48,941 nt of DNA from Phycisphaerales bacterium (GTDB lineage Bacteria; Planctomycetota; Phycisphaerae; Sedimentisphaerales; Anaerobacaceae). A model generated the notes under the pieces. That model ran no database searches. It was not told the origin of the DNA and saw only the letters and a program-made list of their open reading frames with translations. Positions 1-8,852 of the stretch are shown piece after piece; position 1 is the stretch's first letter, and each line of letters begins with the position of its first letter. The stretch covers positions 44,935-93,875 of the forward strand of contig PMZJ01000006.1 in NCBI GenBank assembly GCA_003170415.1. The letters are read 5' to 3'. The position numbers and the translations under genes were made by a program.

Positions 1-33
1 GCCCGACGAGCTACCAGACTGCTCTACCCCGCG
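1..33 (-). tRNA. tRNA-fMet (initiator), 5' part only
   Basis: Read on the minus strand, the first 33 bases give the 5' half of an initiator tRNA: CGCGGGG acceptor strand, a D arm with AGCAG and CTGGTAGCTC, and the start of the anticodon stem with the GGGC run. It matches the E. coli initiator almost base for base. The anticodon and 3' half lie outside the window, so the three G:C pairs and C1:A72 mismatch cannot be fully checked. A promoter lies just upstream, so it is probably transcribed on its own. Confidence 0.85.
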
Positions 34-45
34 GTCATTCAAAAA

Positions 46-74
46 ATAATACCACTAAACCATCTTTTCAGCAA
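46..74 (-). promoter_or_regulatory. sigma70-like promoter of tRNA-fMet
   Basis: On the minus strand TTGCTG (69-74) is separated by exactly 17 bases from TATTAT (46-51). The predicted start of transcription, about 7 bases further on, falls a few bases before the tRNA 5' end at position 33. Position and spacing fit a tRNA promoter. Start sites have not been measured. Confidence 0.6.
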
Positions 75-86
75 GAATAAAACCGT

Positions 87-503
87 TTAGAGAAATTTTA
101 TGATTTTCTCGGCAATCGCCTCTGCCCGGCCCTGGCCGTATTTATACGATGGCCACTTCGCAAAAACCCCGTCGCCTGCCTTGCGGGGCACTATATGAAA
201 ATGCAAATGGTCCACAATCTGTCCCGCAGCCCTGCCATTGTTGCACAACACATTATACCCATCAGCACCGGTCGCCAAGGCAACCGCATTGGCAATCTTG
301 CCTAAACGAGTCCAGATTTGTCCCAGCAGTTCAGGCGGACAATTATGCACCTTTTCAAAATGCTGACGAGGAAGCACAAGCGTATGACCATCGCTGATGG
401 GACCAATATCGAGAAATGCGACGACAATCTCATCCTCATATATTTTGACCGCTGGTATCTGGCCGGATGCTATCTTGCAGAAAATGCACTCTTGAGCGCT
501 CAT
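87..503 (-). CDS. HIT family (histidine triad) nucleotide hydrolase/transferase
   Basis: 138 residues, the usual size of a bacterial HinT/HIT protein. The C-terminal half has the family signature HLHFHIVP (H-x-H-x-H-x-x), in which the middle histidine is the nucleophile that takes the AMP moiety from adenosine phosphoramidates or dinucleotides. The N-terminus carries CIFCKI, the frequent CxxC of this family, and the centre has DGHTLVLPRQH, typical of the fold. The ATG at 503 follows a GAGGGGG ribosome binding site. It lies 34 bases after rplQ and is probably the last gene of the alpha-operon transcript. The exact substrate cannot be told from sequence. Confidence 0.93.
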   Translation of the reverse strand: MSAQECIFCKIASGQIPAVKIYEDEIVVAFLDIGPISDGHTLVLPRQHFEKVHNCPPELLGQIWTRLGKIANAVALATGADGYNVLCNNGRAAGQIVDHLHFHIVPRKAGDGVFAKWPSYKYGQGRAEAIAEKIIKFL

Positions 504-537
504 TCGTCGGCCCCCTCACCGAACACGTAATAAAAAA

Positions 538-1026
538 TTACTGCTTTGCGCCGGCGGCAACTTTGGCTTTCTGCTTGGCCTTCGAATGTTCGCCTTTTTC
601 ACCCTTCGGCTTCTTCTCAATGTGCTCGGAGCCAACCAACTGGAGCAAAACCAGTTCGCCGTTATCGCCAAGCCGTCTTTTTGCCAGGTGAATAATTCGC
701 GTATATCCGCCTTTTCTATCCAGATACCGCGGGCCAAGCTCGCTGAACAATTTGCCGATTATCGTGCCCTTGCGAACCTGCTGACCCTGCTCCTCCTTGA
801 TTATGTCACGGTCGCCCAGCTGCGAGATTGCCTGCCGCCTTGCCGCCAATGTTCCCTTCCTGGCAAGCGTAATCAGCTTCTCGGCGAAACCCTTGACTTC
901 CTTTGCCTTTCGGGTAGTCGTCGAAATCGTCTCATGCTCAAAAAGAGCTACCGCCAGATTGCGACGCAACGCTATGCGATGCGAGCTTGTTCGACTTAAC
1001 TGTCTGCCTGCGACTCTGTGACGCAT
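538..1026 (-). CDS. rplQ: 50S ribosomal protein L17
   Basis: 162 residues. It starts with the L17 signature MRHRVAGRQLSR and continues with HRIALRRNLAVALFEHE, followed by the conserved AEKLITLAR helix. L17 sits near the peptide exit tunnel of the large subunit. The core ends at about residue 130; the last 30 residues are a lysine/alanine/glutamate-rich basic tail absent from E. coli L17 (127 residues). It follows rpoA by about 50 bases, the standard alpha-operon order. Confidence 0.98.
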   Translation of the reverse strand: MRHRVAGRQLSRTSSHRIALRRNLAVALFEHETISTTTRKAKEVKGFAEKLITLARKGTLAARRQAISQLGDRDIIKEEQGQQVRKGTIIGKLFSELGPRYLDRKGGYTRIIHLAKRRLGDNGELVLLQLVGSEHIEKKPKGEKGEHSKAKQKAKVAAGAKQ

Positions 1027-1079
1027 AAACTAAAAATCCCCTTTTCCGCCCCGCCGTCAAAACGGGGGGCAAATCAAAA

Positions 1080-2078
1080 TCAATCTATTCCCGTCATTCC
1101 CAGCGACAAGCCGATATCCACGAGTTTTCTTTTGACCTCGCGCAAGCTGGTCTTGCCAAAGCTGCGAATCTCAAGCAATTCCGCCTCTGTCAATTTTACA
1201 AGCTGCCTGACGGTCTCGATCTTCGCCGATTCAAGACAGTTGTTTGCCCGAACCGAAAGCTCAAGCTCCTGGATGGGCATATTCAGCTTGGCCTGCATTT
1301 CTTCGCCAACTTTGGGCTGCGGCTGGTCAACCGTCACTTCGCCCGATACCGTTTCGGTTCCCATTTCGCTATACTGCACAAACGGATTGATGTGCTTGCG
1401 CAGAATCTTGGCCGCCTCGACCATAGCCATATCCGGCGTAATTGCCCCGTTGGTCCATACCTCAAGTATCAGCCGGTCATAATTCGTCTTTTGTCCGACT
1501 CGCGTATCCTCGGTGATGTATCGAACCCTGGTGACGGGTGAATACACGGCATCGAGCATTATCCTGCCGACTTCCTGTTCGTATCTGTCCGCCGCGGCAA
1601 GCCGCTCCGCAGCAGGTATATAGCCACGACCGCTTTCAACTACCATCTCCATTTCGAACTTCACGTCTTCAGTCAAAGTGACTATGACCTTGTCTTTGTC
1701 CACGATTTCTATTGCGGGGTCGGCAACGATATCGGCCGCAGTCACTACACCCGCTTTGTTGACGGCAACCTTCATCGTCTTCGGCCCGTCCGTTTGAAGT
1801 CGGACCGTCAGATTCTTGACGTTCAGAACAATATCCGTCACGTCCTCCATCACGCCCTTTATCGAGGTAAACTCGTGATTGACGCCCGCTATCTTGATGG
1901 AGGTTACCGCGCTGCCTTCAAGCGAGCTGAGCAAAACCCGCCTCAAGCTGTTGCCGATGGTCGTGCCTAAACCTCGCTCAAACGGCTCAATATAAAACTT
2001 CCCATACCTGTCGCTCGCTATTTTACTGTCGCGCTCGACACGAGTCGGCAACTCCAGACCACGCCATGTAATTCGCAT
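1080..2078 (-). CDS. rpoA: DNA-directed RNA polymerase subunit alpha
   Basis: 332 residues from the chosen start. The N-terminal domain (about 1-230) dimerises and nucleates core polymerase assembly; it contains PFERGLGTTIGNSLRRVLLSS, cut here to the key GNSLRRVLL helix. A linker follows, then the C-terminal helix-hairpin-helix domain (about 255-325, with IRSFGKTSLREVKRKL) that contacts UP elements and activators. The reading frame stays open 18 codons further upstream, but the ATG at 2078 is preceded by GAGGAGG at 5 bases and starts MRITWRGLELP, which I recall as the planctomycete-type N-terminus. Lies between rpsD and rplQ as in other bacteria. Confidence 0.98.
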   Translation of the reverse strand: MRITWRGLELPTRVERDSKIASDRYGKFYIEPFERGLGTTIGNSLRRVLLSSLEGSAVTSIKIAGVNHEFTSIKGVMEDVTDIVLNVKNLTVRLQTDGPKTMKVAVNKAGVVTAADIVADPAIEIVDKDKVIVTLTEDVKFEMEMVVESGRGYIPAAERLAAADRYEQEVGRIMLDAVYSPVTRVRYITEDTRVGQKTNYDRLILEVWTNGAITPDMAMVEAAKILRKHINPFVQYSEMGTETVSGEVTVDQPQPKVGEEMQAKLNMPIQELELSVRANNCLESAKIETVRQLVKLTEAELLEIRSFGKTSLREVKRKLVDIGLSLGMTGID

Positions 2079-2109
2079 ACTGGCCTCCTCAAAATCAGCC
2101 AATTCAAAA

Positions 2110-2742
2110 CTATCTCGAACAGAACTCAACAACTAATTGTTCCTCTACGGGAATTTGCACATCATCTCTTGTTGGAACTGCCACTACCGTTGCCTCCGGC
2201 TTATCACGATCCAGCTGCAACCAGCCCTGTGTCGTGAAATTCGGGTTCAACGCCAATTGCTGCTTGATTTCCTTAACGCTCTTTTCCGAACCTTTTACCG
2301 TAATCTTGTCGCCTACATCGACGCTGTAATCCGGCAAATCAACCTTGTGCCCCTTGACATGTATATGTCCGTGAGTAATCAACTGCCGGGCGGCTTTACG
2401 CGACGGCGCAAAATTCAACTTGTATATCACGTTGTCCAGGCGTCTTTCCAAAAGCTGCAACAGTGTCTGCCCCGTGTTGCCTTTCAGCCGTTCGGCCTGG
2501 TGAAAATACCGCATAAACTGGCTTTCAAAAATGCCGTAGTACCTCTTCACTTTCTGCTTTTCACGAAGCCGAACGCCGTATTCACTCATCCGCCCTCGTC
2601 GCCAGCCGTGCATCCCAGGCGCAAGATTCTTCTGCTTTTTTTCCACCGGGCATTTCGCCGTCTCGCATCTGCCGCCCTTCAGCATCAACTTGATGCCCTC
2701 GCGACGACAATGCTTACAAGATGATTCAAGGTAACGTCCCAT
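2110..2742 (-). CDS. rpsD: 30S ribosomal protein S4, zinc-binding form
   Basis: 210 residues. S4 is a primary 16S rRNA binder that starts small-subunit assembly; in E. coli it also represses the alpha operon translationally. The N-terminus has four cysteines in a CxxC-x13-Cx4C arrangement (C9, C12, C26, C31), as in zinc-containing S4. The S4 RNA-binding domain follows (about 97-160: LERRLDNVIYKL, ARQLITHGHIHVKG). GGA lies 5 bases before the ATG. It is the third gene of the alpha cluster, 31 bases upstream of rpoA. Confidence 0.98.
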   Translation of the reverse strand: MGRYLESSCKHCRREGIKLMLKGGRCETAKCPVEKKQKNLAPGMHGWRRGRMSEYGVRLREKQKVKRYYGIFESQFMRYFHQAERLKGNTGQTLLQLLERRLDNVIYKLNFAPSRKAARQLITHGHIHVKGHKVDLPDYSVDVGDKITVKGSEKSVKEIKQQLALNPNFTTQGWLQLDRDKPEATVVAVPTRDDVQIPVEEQLVVEFCSR

Positions 2743-2814
2743 TTGTTCCAGCCAAGCTCCTAATATTCTCTAATACAAACCATTGTTTTTAATCACTAAC
2801 AGCCAAACACAAAA

Positions 2815-3195
2815 TCATATTCGCCTGCGCTTGCGAGGCCGGCACCCGTTATGTGGCAGCGGCGTTACGTCTTCAATCGATGATATTCGCAATCCCGCCT
2901 GCTGTAACGCGGCAACCGCGGATTCCCGTCCCGGGCCGGGGCCTTTCACTCTCACCTCGACCTCACGGACGCCGTTGCGCATAGCCGCGCTGGCAGCACG
3001 CTGCGCCGCCTGCTGGGCCGCAAAGGGCGTACTCTTACGCGCACCCTTGAAGCCGACACAACCGGCCGAACTCGTACAAATCGCGCCGCCTTCAACATCC
3101 GTCACCGTAATCAGCGTATTATTGAAAGACGCCTTTATGTGAACGACCGCCTTTGCTATATTCTTCCTGACTTTATGTTTTACGACATTCGCCAT
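2815..3195 (-). CDS. rpsK: 30S ribosomal protein S11
   Basis: 126 residues, normal size. Platform protein of the small subunit near the E site. Signature segments are [29 protein letters not shown], and the C-terminal [21 protein letters not shown] lies about 12 bases before the ATG, a rather long spacing. Between rpsM and rpsD in the standard order. Confidence 0.98.
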   Translation of the reverse strand: MANVVKHKVRKNIAKAVVHIKASFNNTLITVTDVEGGAICTSSAGCVGFKGARKSTPFAAQQAAQRAASAAMRNGVREVEVRVKGPGPGRESAVAALQQAGLRISSIEDVTPLPHNGCRPRKRRRI

Positions 3196-3236
3196 TGTTC
3201 AAAAAACTCCGCGAACCAAATTATGAAAACAAAAAA

Positions 3237-3623
3237 CTATCCTCGTATTTCCTTCACACCCTTCTTCCCGGCAACCGTCTTCCTCGGCCCTTTGCGCGTC
3301 CTGGCATTGGTCCGCGTCCGCTGGCCGTGAACAGGCAACCCTTTCCTGTGACGAACGCCCCTGTAACAGGCGATGTCACGCAAACGGGCGATATTCTGAG
3401 TTACCTGCCTGCGAAGCTGACCCCCAACGACGTAACTGCGCTCGATAATCTGTGTTATTCGGCTCAGCTCGTCTTCGGTCAGCTTGCCTGCCTTGGTATT
3501 CTCGTCAACCTTAGCTTCCCGCAAAATTTCCTTAGCGGTATGCCTGCCTATGCCGTAAACATAGGTCAGCGCAATCCACATTGCCTTCTGATTTGGAATA
3601 TCAATACCAACAACACGCGGCAT
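3237..3623 (-). CDS. rpsM: 30S ribosomal protein S13
   Basis: 128 residues. S13 is the small-subunit head protein that forms bridges with the 50S subunit and contacts the P-site tRNA. Seen here: [13 protein letters not shown] start, the helix-two-turns-helix [12 protein letters not shown], and the basic C-terminal tail with [19 protein letters not shown] clean AAGGAG lies 5 bases before the ATG. First large gene of the alpha cluster, following rpmJ. Confidence 0.98.
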   Translation of the reverse strand: MPRVVGIDIPNQKAMWIALTYVYGIGRHTAKEILREAKVDENTKAGKLTEDELSRITQIIERSYVVGGQLRRQVTQNIARLRDIACYRGVRHRKGLPVHGQRTRTNARTRKGPRKTVAGKKGVKEIRG

Positions 3624-3664
3624 AACTGCTCCTTATAAATTGCCTTCAGGCCGTGACCGCCAAA

Positions 3665-3778
3665 CTACCCCTGTCTCTGCTTATGACGGGGGTTGCTGCA
3701 AATCACGCGCACCACGCCTTTACGACGCACAATCCTGCAATTCTCACAAATACGTCTTACTGAACTTCTTACTTTCAT
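3665..3778 (-). CDS. rpmJ: 50S ribosomal protein L36 (zinc form)
   Basis: A 37-residue gene read directly from the gap between rpsM and infA. It starts [14 protein letters not shown] and ends NPRHKQRQG. The zinc-ribbon ligands C11, C14, C27 and H32 are all present, so this is the C+ (zinc-binding) paralogue type. The stop is TAG at 3665-3667. Only a weak AGGC precedes the ATG. L36 binds 23S rRNA domain VI. The position between infA and rpsM is standard. Confidence 0.97.
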   Translation of the reverse strand: MKVRSSVRRICENCRIVRRKGVVRVICSNPRHKQRQG

Positions 3779-3822
3779 TGCCTAAATCCGCCTTGTAAAA
3801 CAAACGCTACACAACCAATCAT

Positions 3823-4038
3823 CTAATTTCGCAAAATAATCCGGCCCCTGTTCAGGTCATAGGGCGACATCTCAACCGTAACCGTGTCGCCCGGCAGTAT
3901 CCGGATAAAATGCATCCGCATCTTGCCGGAAACGTGCGCCAGAATCTGATGCCCGTTCTCGAGTTTGGCCTTGAACATCGCGTTCGGCAGCGCTTCGAGC
4001 ACTTCTGCCTGCAATCTTATTGCGTCTTTTTTGGTCAT
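3823..4038 (-). CDS. infA: translation initiation factor IF-1
   Basis: 71 residues, the usual size, and a single S1-type OB fold. Motifs seen: [34 protein letters not shown] and YDLNRGRII near the C-terminus. IF-1 occupies the A site of the 30S subunit during initiation. It starts three bases after the map stop codon, so the two are probably translationally linked. Confidence 0.98.
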   Translation of the reverse strand: MTKKDAIRLQAEVLEALPNAMFKAKLENGHQILAHVSGKMRMHFIRILPGDTVTVEMSPYDLNRGRIILRN

Positions 4039-4041
4039 AAC

Positions 4042-4821
4042 CTACTTTAACGTCAACACTTCACATCCGCGACCGGATATCGCTATAGTATGTTCAAAAT
4101 GAGCCGAACACTTCTCATCAGCAGTTACAACCGTCCAGCCATCCTTAAGCGTCCGAACGTCGCTGGTGCCGCTGTTAATCATCGGCTCAACCGCCAAAAT
4201 CATTCCTTCTGCCAGGACAATGTCATTCGCCAAAAGCTCATCGCTGACGAAATTAGGCACCCTCGGCTCTTCGTGCATCTGGGTTCCGATTCCGTGTCCG
4301 ACAAACTCGGTCACAACCGAAAAACCCGCCGATTCAGCCATCTTTTGCATTTCGCCCGCTATTTTGCTCCAGCGAACTCCGGGGGCAGCCATTCTTATCG
4401 CCAAATCAAGCGCCCCTTTGGTGATATCCATCAACCGGCGATTCTCCACGGATATCTCACCGACGGCAACCGTAACAGCCGCGTCGCCGCAATATCCTCG
4501 AAGCCGCACGCCGAAGTCGATACTCAGGATGTCGCCTGGTTTGAGCGTTACCTGGTTCGACGGTATCCCGTGAACCACCTGCTCGTTAATCGACGCGCAA
4601 ATCACTCCGGGAAACGGCATCCTGGCATAGGGACTGCGAACCCCCTTAAACAGGGGCTGCGCTCCCGCCTGGGACGTCAGTTGTACCGCCACCTCATCCA
4701 GATGAGCCGTGCTCACCCCGGGCCTGGCAATCTCTTGCAATTTTGAAAGAACACCCGCTACAACGGCGCCTGCATCACGCATCAATTCAATTTCACGTCT
4801 GCTGCGAAGCGTTATAGCCAT
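4042..4821 (-). CDS. map: methionine aminopeptidase, type I
   Basis: 259 residues. Removes the initiator methionine from nascent proteins; a cytosolic two-metal hydrolase. The five metal ligands are recognisable: Asp in SIDFG, Asp in GDAAVTVAVG, His in GHGIG, Glu in AVEPM, and the terminal Glu in FEHTIAIS. There is no N-terminal zinc finger or SH3 extension, so it is the short type Ia form. It lies between adk and infA, the usual spc-cluster position in many phyla. Only a weak GG-rich site precedes the ATG. Confidence 0.98.
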   Translation of the reverse strand: MAITLRSRREIELMRDAGAVVAGVLSKLQEIARPGVSTAHLDEVAVQLTSQAGAQPLFKGVRSPYARMPFPGVICASINEQVVHGIPSNQVTLKPGDILSIDFGVRLRGYCGDAAVTVAVGEISVENRRLMDITKGALDLAIRMAAPGVRWSKIAGEMQKMAESAGFSVVTEFVGHGIGTQMHEEPRVPNFVSDELLANDIVLAEGMILAVEPMINSGTSDVRTLKDGWTVVTADEKCSAHFEHTIAISGRGCEVLTLK

Positions 4822-4836
4822 CTAAAAAACCACACA

Positions 4837-5484
4837 TCAAGCCAAAGAGGCCAGCTTGCTGAATATCAGGTCTCTTACGTCTTCTGCTTCTTCATTGGCG
4901 TCAATGTCAAATACTGTATTTTTTCGCTTATAATAATCAACCAACGGCGCCGTCTGCTCGTTATAATTCTTCAGCCGGGTAACCACAACCTCAGCCGTAT
5001 CATCCGGCCGCTGTAAAAGCGAACTACCATCCTTGTCACATTTCCCCTCAACACGGGGCTTCAAATTTTCAACGTGATAAACCGCGGCGCACTTCGGACA
5101 AATCCGTCTGCCGGTTATTCTCCGGACAATAACCTTTTCGTCCACACTCAGATTCAAAACCGCGTCTATTTTTTGCTTCTTTTTCTCAAGCGCCTTGTCA
5201 AGGTCCGCCGCTTGTTTTACCGTGCGGGGGAAACCATCCAGCACATAACCGCCAGCAGGCGCCCTGGCGATTTCATCAATCATCATATCTATAATAATAT
5301 CATCCGGCACAAGCGCCCCGGAATCCATATAACTCTGGGCCTTTTTGCCCAGCGCCGTTCCCTGCGCCCTGTGACGTCTAAGGATGTCACCGCTCGACAG
5401 ATGCAGCAAACCATACTTTTCTACTATATACTTGCACTGTGTGCCCTTGCCGGCACCGGGAGCGCCAAGCAGCACAATTCTCAT
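4837..5484 (-). CDS. adk: adenylate kinase with zinc-binding lid
   Basis: 215 residues, long-lid form. Catalyses ATP + AMP to 2 ADP. The P-loop is GAPGAGKGTQ at the N-terminus; the AMP-binding LSSGDILRR and the DGFPRTVKQA motif follow. The lid contains CPKC and, 20 residues later, CDKD, giving a Cys3-Asp zinc site like that of Gram-positive adenylate kinases, not the hydrogen-bonded lid of E. coli. The ATG overlaps the secY stop by four bases (ATGA), so translation is coupled. Confidence 0.98.
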   Translation of the reverse strand: MRIVLLGAPGAGKGTQCKYIVEKYGLLHLSSGDILRRHRAQGTALGKKAQSYMDSGALVPDDIIIDMMIDEIARAPAGGYVLDGFPRTVKQAADLDKALEKKKQKIDAVLNLSVDEKVIVRRITGRRICPKCAAVYHVENLKPRVEGKCDKDGSSLLQRPDDTAEVVVTRLKNYNEQTAPLVDYYKRKNTVFDIDANEEAEDVRDLIFSKLASLA

Positions 5485-6836
5485 GAATACGCTCCCTTTA
5501 TTCTGCCGGTCTCGCTGAATCCTTCATAGCTGTGCATAAGCAAACTGGCTTCTATCCTCTGAACGAAGTCCAGCGAAACACTGACGACAATCAACAGTCC
5601 CGTCCCGCCCAAAAACGTAGCTACTCGCCAGTCAACGCCCAACAGTCCCATCACCACTGAGGGCACCACCGCGATTACAGCCAAAAACGCCCCGCCGTAA
5701 TAAGTCACTCTCGTCATCACCGTCTCAAGATACTCTGCGGTTCTGCGACCAGGACGCAATCCGGGGATGAAACTGCCCGCATCACGAAGATTCTTGGCAA
5801 GGTCTTTGGGCTGGAACTGAACTGAAACCCAGAAGTACGCAAAAAGGAATATCAAAATCATATATATGATATTGTAGGTGAACGCATGCGGGGCAAAAGA
5901 GTTTTGGACAGTTATGAATATCGCCGAACGCGCAACCGCCTCTATCCGTCCCAGTTGCGCCACAATCACCGGCAAAAAGGACATAAACGCCGAGGCGAAG
6001 ATTATCGGCATCACGCCACCATGGTTGACCCGCAAAGGCAAATAATGCCTCTGGCCGCCATACATCCTATGACCACGCATCATTTTCGCCTGCTGAACTG
6101 GTATGCGTCTTTGGCCCTGTGTTATTAAAATAGCTCCCGCAACAACGAAAACGAATGCGCACAAAAGAATCAGAATCTTTGTCGGCCCAATGCTGCCGGG
6201 GGGAGGCGCTACGTTGAAGGAAACACTTTTTAACAGCTTATGTATAGCCCATGGCATACGCGCAATGATACCTGCCATAATTATCAAGCTGATGCCGTTT
6301 CCTATGCCGTACTCGTCAATCTGCTCGCCGAGCCACATCAGGAATATAGTTCCCGCGGTCATACCGACGACGCCCATAATCGCCGCCTGTACGTGCATTC
6401 CCGGATAGGTGTAACCGCCCAGCAGCCGCATATACATCCACGCCTGAATCACGCAAATCGGCACCGTCAGGTACCGCGTGTATTCCTGTATCTTCTTGTA
6501 GCCGGTCTGTCCTTCCTGACGCAGCTTTTTCAATGCCGGCACCACTTCCTGCACCAGCATCAAAATAATCGACGCCGTGATATAAGGCATAATACCAAGT
6601 CCGAACAAGCTGCTGCTATTGAGGTTGCCGCCCGTGAACATCTGCATCATTTCGGCGGCCCGTCCCAGCGGGCTTTCCGTATCACGGGCACCTGCCGCAT
6701 CCGCTATCGCATTGATATCAAACCCCGGTATTGGGATATGAAAACCGATGCGATAGATAACCAGCATCCCCAGCGTGAACAACAGTTTGCTCCGCAAATC
6801 AGCTATCTTGAATATGTTGACTACCGTTTTAAGCAT
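5481..6836 (-). CDS. secY: preprotein translocase channel subunit SecY
   Basis: 451 residues from the ATG at 6836. Central pore of the Sec translocon in the inner membrane, with about ten hydrophobic segments; the first is LLFTLGMLVIYRIG followed by the plug region. Conserved cytosolic loop segments include GIGNGISLIIMAGI and QGQRRIPVQQAK, and the C-terminal SFIPGLRPGRRTAEYL loop that contacts SecA and ribosomes. A TTG seven codons upstream also keeps the frame open, but the ATG start MLKTVVNIFKIADLR aligns with the family. Neither has a clear ribosome binding site. Its partner secE is elsewhere in this window. Confidence 0.97.
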   Translation of the reverse strand: MLKTVVNIFKIADLRSKLLFTLGMLVIYRIGFHIPIPGFDINAIADAAGARDTESPLGRAAEMMQMFTGGNLNSSSLFGLGIMPYITASIILMLVQEVVPALKKLRQEGQTGYKKIQEYTRYLTVPICVIQAWMYMRLLGGYTYPGMHVQAAIMGVVGMTAGTIFLMWLGEQIDEYGIGNGISLIIMAGIIARMPWAIHKLLKSVSFNVAPPPGSIGPTKILILLCAFVFVVAGAILITQGQRRIPVQQAKMMRGHRMYGGQRHYLPLRVNHGGVMPIIFASAFMSFLPVIVAQLGRIEAVARSAIFITVQNSFAPHAFTYNIIYMILIFLFAYFWVSVQFQPKDLAKNLRDAGSFIPGLRPGRRTAEYLETVMTRVTYYGGAFLAVIAVVPSVVMGLLGVDWRVATFLGGTGLLIVVSVSLDFVQRIEASLLMHSYEGFSETGRIKGAYS

Positions 6837-6883
6837 CTTCGTATTATTGGCCCACAATAATCTCTAAAATTATGAACGACGCG

Positions 6884-7327
6884 CTATACAAGCTGCACCG
6901 TTCCTCCGCAATCGGTAATTTTCTGCTCGGCGGCCTTGCTGAATTTGTGCGCCGTCACCTGCAGACGTTTCGTTAACGCTCCGCCTCCGAGAATCTTTAC
7001 TTTGCTTTTGCCGCTGTCAATCAGGCCGACATCCGAAAACTGCTGCAAACTCACGACGCTGCCGTCTTCAAATCTCTCCAATTGCGATACGTTCACAACC
7101 TCGTACCGCTGGGCAAAATCGAAGTTGCTGAAACCGCGTTTAGGCATCCGCCTGAACATCGGTATTTGTCCGCCTTCATGCTGCCCCGACCGCCTCGCGC
7201 CAGACCTGCTCCGGCTGCCCTTGTGTCCCCGGCCGCATGTCTTGCCGTTACCACTGCCTGAACCCCTGCCCAGACGTTTGCGCGCCTTATGTTTACCCGC
7301 AACAGATGTTATCTGCCACTCGTACAT
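6884..7327 (-). CDS. rplO: 50S ribosomal protein L15
   Basis: 147 residues. Seen are the basic glycine-rich N-terminal region KRLGRGSGSGNGKTCGRGHKG, shortened here to GRGSGSGNGKTCGRGHKG, and MFRRMPKRGFSNFDF, both diagnostic. L15 stabilises the centre of the 50S subunit late in assembly. It follows rpsE after six bases; the gene for L30, which is usually between them, is missing. GGTGG lies about 9 bases before the ATG. Confidence 0.98.
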   Translation of the reverse strand: MYEWQITSVAGKHKARKRLGRGSGSGNGKTCGRGHKGSRSRSGARRSGQHEGGQIPMFRRMPKRGFSNFDFAQRYEVVNVSQLERFEDGSVVSLQQFSDVGLIDSGKSKVKILGGGALTKRLQVTAHKFSKAAEQKITDCGGTVQLV

Positions 7328-7333
7328 CTATCA

Positions 7334-7849
7334 TCACCACCTTTTTACCGGCTGCACTTCCACGCCTCGAAGCCGCTCAATCACTTCTTTGGTTCGAAGC
7401 TTCATCAATCCGTCCATTGTGGCCTTCAGAACATTCTTGGCTGACGTGCTGCCGTACACCTTGGTAAGCACATCTTGTACTCCTGCGTATTCCAGTACCG
7501 CACGCGCGCTCAAACCGGCTATAACGCCTGTTCCCGGGCTGGCCGGCACCAGCGTTACCCGCGTTGCACCGAACTTCCCCATAACCTGATGAGGAAGCGT
7601 ACGGCCCAAAAGCGGAACCTTTCGCAGGTCCTTCTTTGCCTCTTTTATGCCTTTTTCAACCGCCGCCGGAACTTCGTTGGCCTTGGCGTAACCGATGCCG
7701 ACTGTCCCCTTACGGTCGCCCACGACCACCAATGCTCCAAAACTGAATCTGCGGCCGCCTTTTACCACTTTGGCGCATCGATATATCTTTACCACCGTAT
7801 CTTCCAACGGCGACCCTTCCTGCTCACCTGGTCTAAATTCTGCTGCCAA
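7334..7849 (-). CDS. rpsE: 30S ribosomal protein S5 (TTG start)
   Basis: 171 residues. S5 shapes the mRNA entry helicase and decoding fidelity. The double-stranded RNA-binding-like domain (AKVVKGGRRFSFGALVVVGD) and the C-terminal domain (GTGVIAGLSARAVLEYAGV) are both intact. The start is TTG: GGAG lies 7 bases before it and there is no in-frame ATG before the conserved fold begins, so the non-standard start is well supported. The first 15 residues are acidic and variable, as in other S5 proteins. Confidence 0.97.
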   Translation of the reverse strand: MAAEFRPGEQEGSPLEDTVVKIYRCAKVVKGGRRFSFGALVVVGDRKGTVGIGYAKANEVPAAVEKGIKEAKKDLRKVPLLGRTLPHQVMGKFGATRVTLVPASPGTGVIAGLSARAVLEYAGVQDVLTKVYGSTSAKNVLKATMDGLMKLRTKEVIERLRGVEVQPVKRW

Positions 7850-7884
7850 TTTTTTTCTCCAAACCTACTGCGTTACTATTGCCA

Positions 7885-8250
7885 TTAAAATACCAGTCCC
7901 GCTTTTCTGGCCGCATCCGCAAGACTTTTAACTCTGCCGTGATATCTGTATGACCCCCTGTCGAAACACACGCACTTAATACCCACACCCATCGCCTGCT
8001 TGGCAATCGCTTCGCCTATCAGCTCGGCTGCCTTCTTGTTGCCCGTTTTTGCGATTTTGTCCCGCATGGTCTTCGACTTGGTGCTGGCGGAAGCAAGGGT
8101 CAACCCCGCCATATCGTCTATTACCTGGGCGTATATGTGTCTGCTCGAGCGGAATACCGACAATCTCGGCCGCTCAGGCGTTCCATGCAATTTTTTGCGC
8201 ACGTGAAACTTACGTCTTAGTGCGGCTCTTTGTATGCTTTTCCTTCTCAT
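7885..8250 (-). CDS. rplR: 50S ribosomal protein L18
   Basis: 121 residues. 5S rRNA-binding protein of the central protuberance, acting with L5 and L25. Recognised by [18 protein letters not shown], the [13 protein letters not shown] helix and the C-terminal [20 protein letters not shown]. Start ATG with a weak upstream site. Lies between rplF and rpsE in standard spc order. Confidence 0.98.
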   Translation of the reverse strand: MRRKSIQRAALRRKFHVRKKLHGTPERPRLSVFRSSRHIYAQVIDDMAGLTLASASTKSKTMRDKIAKTGNKKAAELIGEAIAKQAMGVGIKCVCFDRGSYRYHGRVKSLADAARKAGLVF

Positions 8251-8270
8251 TACTTATCAACAATCCTCGA

Positions 8271-8852
8271 TTATGCTGTGCCTGAAGTAAACGTCTTACC
8301 GACCTTACGTTTCACAACTTCGCCTGAGAAACGAATTCCCTTGCCCTTATAGGGTTCGGGTGGTCTTATCTTTCGCACGTCCGCGGCAAACCGACCCAGC
8401 TCGCATTTATCCACCGATGTCATACTGAACTTTGCCGGTGTATCATCGCCCCTGGTTGCCGCCACGTCTATTTTCAACTTAACGCCCTTTGGTATTGCCA
8501 TCTCTCTCGGATTGGCAAAACCCACCTGCAAAACTATTTTGCCGGCCTGCTCCTTGACGGTATAGCCCGTCCCGAACACCTCGAGCTTCTTTTCGAACCC
8601 CTTGCTCACTCCCTCAACCATATTCGCAAGCAGCGCCCGCATTGTCCCGTGCAGTTGCTTGTCCTCTCGAACCTGCGGGTTCTTATTATCAACCACTATG
8701 TTGCCGGTCGCTTTATCGAGCCGAACTTCTATCTGCGGGCGACAGGTCACTTCGATACTGCCCAAAGGCCCGGATATCTTTACCTGCCCGCTTTTCTGCT
8801 CAAGCTTCACGCCGGGAGGAACACTTATTGGTTTTTTGCCTATTCGACTCAT
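8271..8852 (-). CDS. rplF: 50S ribosomal protein L6
   Basis: 193 residues from the ATG at 8852; slightly longer than E. coli L6 (177). Two similar domains; MSRIGKKPISVPPGV opens the first, and the C-terminal signature PEPYKGKGIRFSGE, which touches the sarcin-ricin loop region of 23S rRNA, is intact. A TTG one codon upstream is less likely. The ATG overlaps the rpsH stop by one base (TGATG), indicating coupled translation. Confidence 0.98.
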   Translation of the reverse strand: MSRIGKKPISVPPGVKLEQKSGQVKISGPLGSIEVTCRPQIEVRLDKATGNIVVDNKNPQVREDKQLHGTMRALLANMVEGVSKGFEKKLEVFGTGYTVKEQAGKIVLQVGFANPREMAIPKGVKLKIDVAATRGDDTPAKFSMTSVDKCELGRFAADVRKIRPPEPYKGKGIRFSGEVVKRKVGKTFTSGTA

